Below, piece after piece: positions 5,769 to 9,137 of a DNA stretch of 9,137 nucleotides; the stretch's first letter is position 1; every line of letters starts with the position of its first letter. The stretch is from an uncultured Pseudomonadota bacterium (lineage in GTDB: Bacteria > SAR324 > NAC60-12), in the NCBI GenBank assembly GCA_913056375.1, contig CAJXNF010000084.1, positions 1-9,137 of the forward strand. The letters run 5' to 3'. The notes under the pieces are model-generated. The model did no database searches. It worked only from the letters and a program-made list of their open reading frames with translations, and was not told the DNA's origin. Position numbers and translations under genes: made by a program.

Positions 5769-7292
5769 CTAGTCAGCCTCGAACTCAAAAACTTCACCTT
5801 CTTCACGATATTCATTCAGCTTGTTTCGTAAAGTACGAATGCTGATGCCCAAAATTCGTGAGGCATGGGTTCGATTTCCACCGGTTTCCTTTAGGGTTTC
5901 AAAGATAAGCTTCTTCTCTGCTTCCTTCATTGACATCCCTACCTCAATCCCAAGAGGCCCATTCACCGGGTTTGCATTTGACTCAACGATGGGCTCTGTA
6001 GCTACCACAGCAGGTGCAGAGACTTTTGAGGTTATCGAAGCTGTTGCGGAAGCCAGGTCTTCATTAATGGTTCGACTGCCCATTTGTGAATGCATCAAGA
6101 GATGGTGTGGCAAGATTTCGTTCCCGTTGCAAAGCAACATTGCGCGTTCCACCACGTTTTCCAACTCTCGCACGTTGCCACGCCAGTTGTAGTTCGTTAA
6201 GACATCTAGAGCATCCTGAACAATCTTAGGCCTCTCACGACCATTGAGTTGTGCATGCTTGGTGAGGAAATGTTCAACCAGAAGAGGGATATCATCCTTC
6301 CGCTCCCGCAAAGCAGGTAAGGAAAGAGGAATAACATTTAATCTGAAATAGAGGTCTTCTCTGAACTTGCCGGACTCGACACACTCCAGCATATGACGGT
6401 TCGTAGTTGCTACTACTCGAACATCCACTTTGATTGGATCCTTGCCCCCGACTTTATCAATTTCCTGCTCTTGAAGAACACGCAAAAGCTTAGCCTGTAG
6501 CGGAAGAGCCATCTCGCTGATTTCATCCAGTAGAATCGTTCCGGTGTGGGCTTGCTCAAACTTTCCACGATGATCTTGGTTTGCACCTGTGAAAGAACCC
6601 TTCTTGTGTCCGAAGAGCTCACTTTCAAGGAGCGTATCTGGCATTGCTGCACAGTTTACAGCTACAAAAGGTTTGTTCGCACGTTCTGAGTTATTGTGGA
6701 TATATTGAGCCAACAATTCCTTACCAGTTCCGCTCTCGCTCTGAATTAGAATCGTTGCCTTACTACGTGAAACGTTGCGTGCAACTTCCAACAGTGATTT
6801 CATCGCAGCATTTTGGGTGACAATTTCCTTTGGATCACCGTTCGTTTGCTTACGGGCACCCCCACCAGTAGGAGCAGCAGATCCCTTATCTTCTGTGGGA
6901 CGCAACATGATGGGTCCCTTGTTGTCCTGATAAGCCAGCGCTCGTTCAACAATGAAAATAAAATTCTCAAAGTTGAAGGGCTTCACGATGTAGTCGAAGG
7001 CACCATGCTTCATTGCTTCCACAGCAGTCTCAATCGTACCGTAGGCTGTGGCCATGATCACTGGTTTGTAGGGCTCCAAGCCCTTGATATCCTTAAGCAA
7101 CTCCAAGCCACTGCGCTTGGGCATCGTCATGTCTGTGATGACCAGCGAGTATTCGTTGTTCTTGAATTTCTTGAGGGCATCGATTGCATTGTGCGAAAGC
7201 TCAACCGGATACCCACAGTGTTTGAGGGTCTCCGACATAGCTATCCGCATTTCGACTTCGTCGTCTACAATCAGGATGGGATGCGAAACCAT
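5769..7292 (-). CDS. NtrC-family sigma-54-dependent response regulator, FlrC/FleR-like
   Basis: The 507-residue protein (from the ATG at 7292) has receiver, AAA+ and Fis-type HTH domains, the layout of sigma-54 activators that remodel RNA polymerase from upstream sites. Receiver (about 5-120): acidic pair D10/D11, phospho-acceptor D54, T82 and K104 are all present. AAA+ (about 160-390): P-loop SESGTGKE (185-192, usual first Gly is Ser), the sigma-54-contacting loop GSFTGA (232-237, usual GAFTGA), Walker B ILLDEI (253-258), arginine-rich FREDLYFRLN (310-319) and RGNVRELEN (371-379). An Ala/Ser/Val-rich linker (about 405-450) precedes the HTH (about 457-500, NRTHASRILGISIRTLRNKL). Start: an in-frame TTG at 7307 is possible, but AAAGGAAG lies 4 bases before the ATG. 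It follows the kinase by 11 bp, so the kinase is its presumed partner. The FlrC/FleR assignment rests on the C-terminus and the partner; AtoC- or ZraR-type roles remain possible. Confidence 0.95.
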   Translation of the reverse strand: MVSHPILIVDDEVEMRIAMSETLKHCGYPVELSHNAIDALKKFKNNEYSLVITDMTMPKRSGLELLKDIKGLEPYKPVIMATAYGTIETAVEAMKHGAFDYIVKPFNFENFIFIVERALAYQDNKGPIMLRPTEDKGSAAPTGGGARKQTNGDPKEIVTQNAAMKSLLEVARNVSRSKATILIQSESGTGKELLAQYIHNNSERANKPFVAVNCAAMPDTLLESELFGHKKGSFTGANQDHRGKFEQAHTGTILLDEISEMALPLQAKLLRVLQEQEIDKVGGKDPIKVDVRVVATTNRHMLECVESGKFREDLYFRLNVIPLSLPALRERKDDIPLLVEHFLTKHAQLNGRERPKIVQDALDVLTNYNWRGNVRELENVVERAMLLCNGNEILPHHLLMHSQMGSRTINEDLASATASITSKVSAPAVVATEPIVESNANPVNGPLGIEVGMSMKEAEKKLIFETLKETGGNRTHASRILGISIRTLRNKLNEYREEGEVFEFEAD

Positions 7293-7296
7293 ATTG

Positions 7297-7304
7297 CTTC
7301 CTTT
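7297..7304 (-). promoter_or_regulatory. Ribosome-binding site that decides the regulator start
   Basis: AAAGGAAG on the minus strand begins at the last base of the kinase TGA stop and ends 4 bases before the ATG at 7292-7290. A start at the upstream TTG (7307) would place this site inside the coding sequence and leave that codon without a comparable signal, so the ATG is preferred. Confidence 0.7.
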
Positions 7305-8719
7305 CAATAATGGACTCGTTCTTTGGGAAGGGTTGACGTGGGTTCATCCACTGGGATTTCTTCATCATCGTGGGCCACTGGGAACAACAAGGTGAAGCAG
7401 GTTCCCTGATCTACTTCACTTTCCACGTCGATGATCGCTCCATGCGATTCAATGATGTTATGAACAATTGCAAGGCCCAATCCGGTGCCTCTTTCCTTAG
7501 TGCTGAAGAAGGGATCGAAAATGCGCTTGCGCACTTCTTGCGACATGCCTGTGCCAGTGTCTTCAATGGATACCTGCAACAAAGACATACCATGTCGGCG
7601 TTGGGAGAGCGGAACATGAGTGAATCGCTCTAGCATCTTACGGTTATCAGTCAGTACATTTCTGGTTGTCAGGCGAATTTCACCTTCTTCAACCATTGCC
7701 TGGATCGCGTTAATCAGTATGTTATGAAAGACTTGTTTGAGCAGCTCAACTTCACCGCGAATCTTGGTGTTGGTCGCCAGGAAATCGGTTCGCATTTCGA
7801 CATCATTGTACTCGACCAACTGTTCAAAAAAACTTAGATTTTCTCGTAGAAATTTGTGAAGGTCAATCACTTCTCTAGCAACTGGCCTTGGTTTTGTGTA
7901 CTCCAACAAGTTCGAGATGATGTGATTCATGCTCTGAACCGCTGAAGAAATATGATGAACCAGCTGTTGTGAAGACTCGCTTTGAACTTCTTTACGAAGC
8001 AAAGAGGTGAACAACTCAATGCTTCCCAGAGGATTACGAATCTCGTGCGCGATGCTGGCGGCCATTTGCCCCATTCCTGTGAAGCGATTTTTTCTCTCCG
8101 CTTCTTCTTCCAATTTCCGCAGGTCAGTAATGTCCTGAATATTGACGATCAAGCCGAGCCATTCGTTTTGATCACTTTTCATCAAAGACAGATGCAGCCG
8201 CAATTGACGAGAGAGACCAGCGCCCCCTCGTAATGTCATCTCCTGCTCTTGACCCTGCTGTAAGCTTTGCATGAACTCCGGAGTCAACCTCAATGGAAGA
8301 ACCCGTTCTCCCAGGATTTCGTTCAAACGGAGACCCCTTACTTCCTCCGCCATCTTATCAAGCAGTCGCAGTGCTTTCTGATTCACAGAAAGAATCTCAC
8401 CCTGAAGGTCAGTGACGACTATTCCGAGGGCAGAACTCTCAAAGATATTATTCAGGTGGCTTTTGACTCGATCTTTTTCGAGGAGATTTTGCTCTAGCTC
8501 TCGATTCTTCCGAGCCAACTCAGAGTTCAGCTCATCAACCTTCTGCTCAATACCCCTGTAATAATCCTGAAGCTTTTGGGTAGCCTGATTGAATGCCTCA
8601 AAGCCCTGCACCAGTAATTGGGCATCGAGAGTCTCCTCTTCCGGGTCCAGTACCAGGAATTGAGAAGGATCAGGCAATTCATAAGTCAGGGGTGCCAACT
8701 GGCGCTTCTCATTACCCAT
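7304..8719 (-). CDS. Soluble PAS-domain sensor histidine kinase, FlrB/FleS-like
   Basis: The 471-residue protein has no membrane span, so it should sense in the cytoplasm. An N-terminal helical segment with FEAFNQATQKLQDYYRGIE (40-58) and a charged coiled coil to about 90 resembles FlrB/FleS kinases. A PAS domain (about 88-200) is followed by HisKA, with phospho-acceptor His225 in SIAHEIRNPLG. The ATPase domain keeps its boxes: N box FHNILINAIQAM (331-342), G1 EDTGTGMS (386-393), F box FDPFFSTK (401-408) and G2 GTGLGLAIV (411-419). An acidic tail (450-459) ends the protein. The start is firm: an in-frame TAG (8734-8732) lies five codons upstream, and GAGAG sits 8 bases before the ATG. It should phosphorylate D54 of the regulator encoded directly downstream. 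A flagellar role is family-based inference, since no flagellar gene is in the window. Confidence 0.94.
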   Translation of the reverse strand: MGNEKRQLAPLTYELPDPSQFLVLDPEEETLDAQLLVQGFEAFNQATQKLQDYYRGIEQKVDELNSELARKNRELEQNLLEKDRVKSHLNNIFESSALGIVVTDLQGEILSVNQKALRLLDKMAEEVRGLRLNEILGERVLPLRLTPEFMQSLQQGQEQEMTLRGGAGLSRQLRLHLSLMKSDQNEWLGLIVNIQDITDLRKLEEEAERKNRFTGMGQMAASIAHEIRNPLGSIELFTSLLRKEVQSESSQQLVHHISSAVQSMNHIISNLLEYTKPRPVAREVIDLHKFLRENLSFFEQLVEYNDVEMRTDFLATNTKIRGEVELLKQVFHNILINAIQAMVEEGEIRLTTRNVLTDNRKMLERFTHVPLSQRRHGMSLLQVSIEDTGTGMSQEVRKRIFDPFFSTKERGTGLGLAIVHNIIESHGAIIDVESEVDQGTCFTLLFPVAHDDEEIPVDEPTSTLPKERVHY

Positions 8720-8851
8720 ATACGAAGCTCTCTAGACACCATGTTCCGGAGGAGGACTCAGCCACCCTCAAATTGCATTTAAAGAAGATTGTTCTACTCC
8801 AGTGATTTCCTGAACTCAGGGCTTTTTTGGGTCAGACATAAACCCACCAGA

Positions 8852-8867
8852 TGCAGAAATTGTGCAA
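8852..8867 (-). promoter_or_regulatory. Sigma-54-like promoter upstream of the kinase-regulator pair
   Basis: The minus strand reads TTGCACAATTTCTGCA. Against the sigma-54 consensus TGGCACG-N4-TTGCA, spacing is exact, the -12 GC and one -24 G are kept, and the deviations are T for the first G, A for the seventh base and C for the first T of the -12 box. Transcription would begin near 8841, giving a leader of about 120 nt. In Vibrio and Pseudomonas, flrBC/fleSR operons are sigma-54-dependent, which fits. Confidence 0.42.
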
Positions 8868-9022
8868 GATCACATACTCCACTATTCAAGTCAAGTCACC
8901 ACAACATTTCAAATCTGTAAACATGACATTGACAGTTACACAAGCTTATTTTCATGAGTTTTGGGGGATTTCGGAAATTTAACTCAAATGGCATCAAGAT
9001 AAATTTACATCAAAGAATATCT

Positions 9023-9049
9023 GAAATTTGATCGAACAAATTCGATTTC
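9023..9049. repeat. Imperfect inverted repeat in the AT-rich intergenic region
   Basis: GAAAT (9023-9027) pairs with ATTTC (9045-9049), and CGAA (9033-9036) pairs with TTCG (9041-9044) around a CAAA loop; TTGAT bulges on one side. It could be a transcription-factor site or a small RNA hairpin. In AT-rich DNA such a structure may arise by chance. Confidence 0.3.
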
Positions 9050-9066
9050 TAATAGGAAATTGATAA

Positions 9067-9096
9067 TTAGCAGTCTTATATATTTTTATGTATAAT
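9067..9096 (+). promoter_or_regulatory. Possible rightward sigma-70-type promoter near the window edge
   Basis: TTAGCA (9067-9072, four of six) and a perfect TATAAT (9091-9096) are separated by 18 bp on the plus strand, about 40 bp before the terminal ATG. On the minus strand the same stretch offers TTGATT (9106-9101) and TATATA (9082-9077), also 18 bp apart, so direction is ambiguous. The AT-richness raises the chance of false matches. Confidence 0.3.
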
Positions 9097-9137
9097 TTTT
9101 AATCAAAAAACTAAATTCTAATCACGAGTTTTCAATG

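Larger units (their letters stand above)
8720..9137. other. AT-rich intergenic region without a gene
   Basis: No credible coding sequence was found on either strand. The part nearest the kinase (8720-8880) is of mixed composition and holds the sigma-54-like site. The part from about 8880 to the end becomes strongly AT-rich and holds small inverted repeats and promoter-like hexamers facing both ways. The window ends exactly in ATG (9135-9137, plus strand). That could be the start of a divergently transcribed gene, but there is no strong Shine-Dalgarno, so this stays open. Confidence 0.6.

Noticed and set aside
7290..7307. TTG at 7307 as the regulator start, giving a 4-base overlap with the kinase stop
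   Set aside because: A good ribosome-binding site sits just before the in-frame ATG at 7292, and the extra five residues are not part of the receiver fold.
6813..7395. Plus-strand open frames of 165 and 103 codons across the regulator receiver region
   Set aside because: They overlap each other and lie antisense to conserved receiver codons; no domain was recognised.
8593..8805. Plus-strand open frame of 70 codons over the kinase start and upstream region
   Set aside because: Most of it is antisense to the kinase N-terminus, and no ribosome-binding site or recognisable motif supports it.
8809..8828. Inverted repeat CCTGAACTCAGG followed by GC and six T's, resembling a plus-strand intrinsic terminator
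   Set aside because: There is no plus-strand gene before it to terminate, the stem is only 5 bp with a 2-base loop, and on the transcribed minus strand the T-run is an A-run before the stem.
8829..8846. TGGGT/ACCCA inverted repeat as a terminator or operator
   Set aside because: The stem is only 5 bp with a 9-base loop and no following U-tract on either strand; it is too weak to call.
8989..9005. TGGCAT on the plus strand as a sigma-54 -24 box
   Set aside because: The -12 GC is missing at the required distance.

Overview
The window reads like a stretch of a mid-GC Gram-negative chromosome. It holds a periplasmic HtrA-type protease with a signal peptide, a DASS carrier, and a sigma-54-type two-component pair. 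The prolyl-tRNA synthetase is the short archaeal/eukaryote-like type without the bacterial editing insertion. This mix suits deltaproteobacteria-like or SAR324-like lineages, but the organism assignment is only inference. All six complete genes and the one partial gene lie on the minus strand, so the map is transcribed from right to left. I see no rRNA, tRNA, CRISPR array, insertion sequence or phage gene.

In transcription order, an AT-rich 418-bp intergenic region (8720-9137) comes first. It carries a good sigma-54-like promoter match facing left. Next is a cytoplasmic PAS histidine kinase (7304-8719), followed 11 bp later by an NtrC-family sigma-54 activator (5769-7292). Domain order and the kinase N-terminus resemble FlrB/FleS and FlrC/FleR, although no flagellar gene is in view. 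A strong 10-bp hairpin (5727-5753) follows the regulator and probably closes this operon.

The next group begins with a small receiver-like protein that has lost several receiver switch residues (5111-5617). Its stop codon overlaps the start of a SLC13/DASS anion transporter (3711-5114) in an ATGA junction. After a 94-bp gap with a plausible promoter comes proS (2177-3616). After another 74 bp comes an HtrA/Deg serine protease with two PDZ domains (606-2102), whose likely promoter overlaps the proS stop codon. A second GC-rich hairpin (556-585) then separates the protease from the 5' portion of a divergent PRPP-synthetase-family gene, which runs off the left edge (1-532).

Functionally the region mixes signalling (kinase and activator), membrane transport with a small coupled receiver-like partner, translation (ProRS) and envelope protein quality control. 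I found no convincing new defence or mobile system. The observations most worth following are the degenerate receiver coupled to a transporter, the eroded zinc site in ProRS, the sigma-54-like promoter of the kinase-regulator pair, and the two hairpins without U-tracts.
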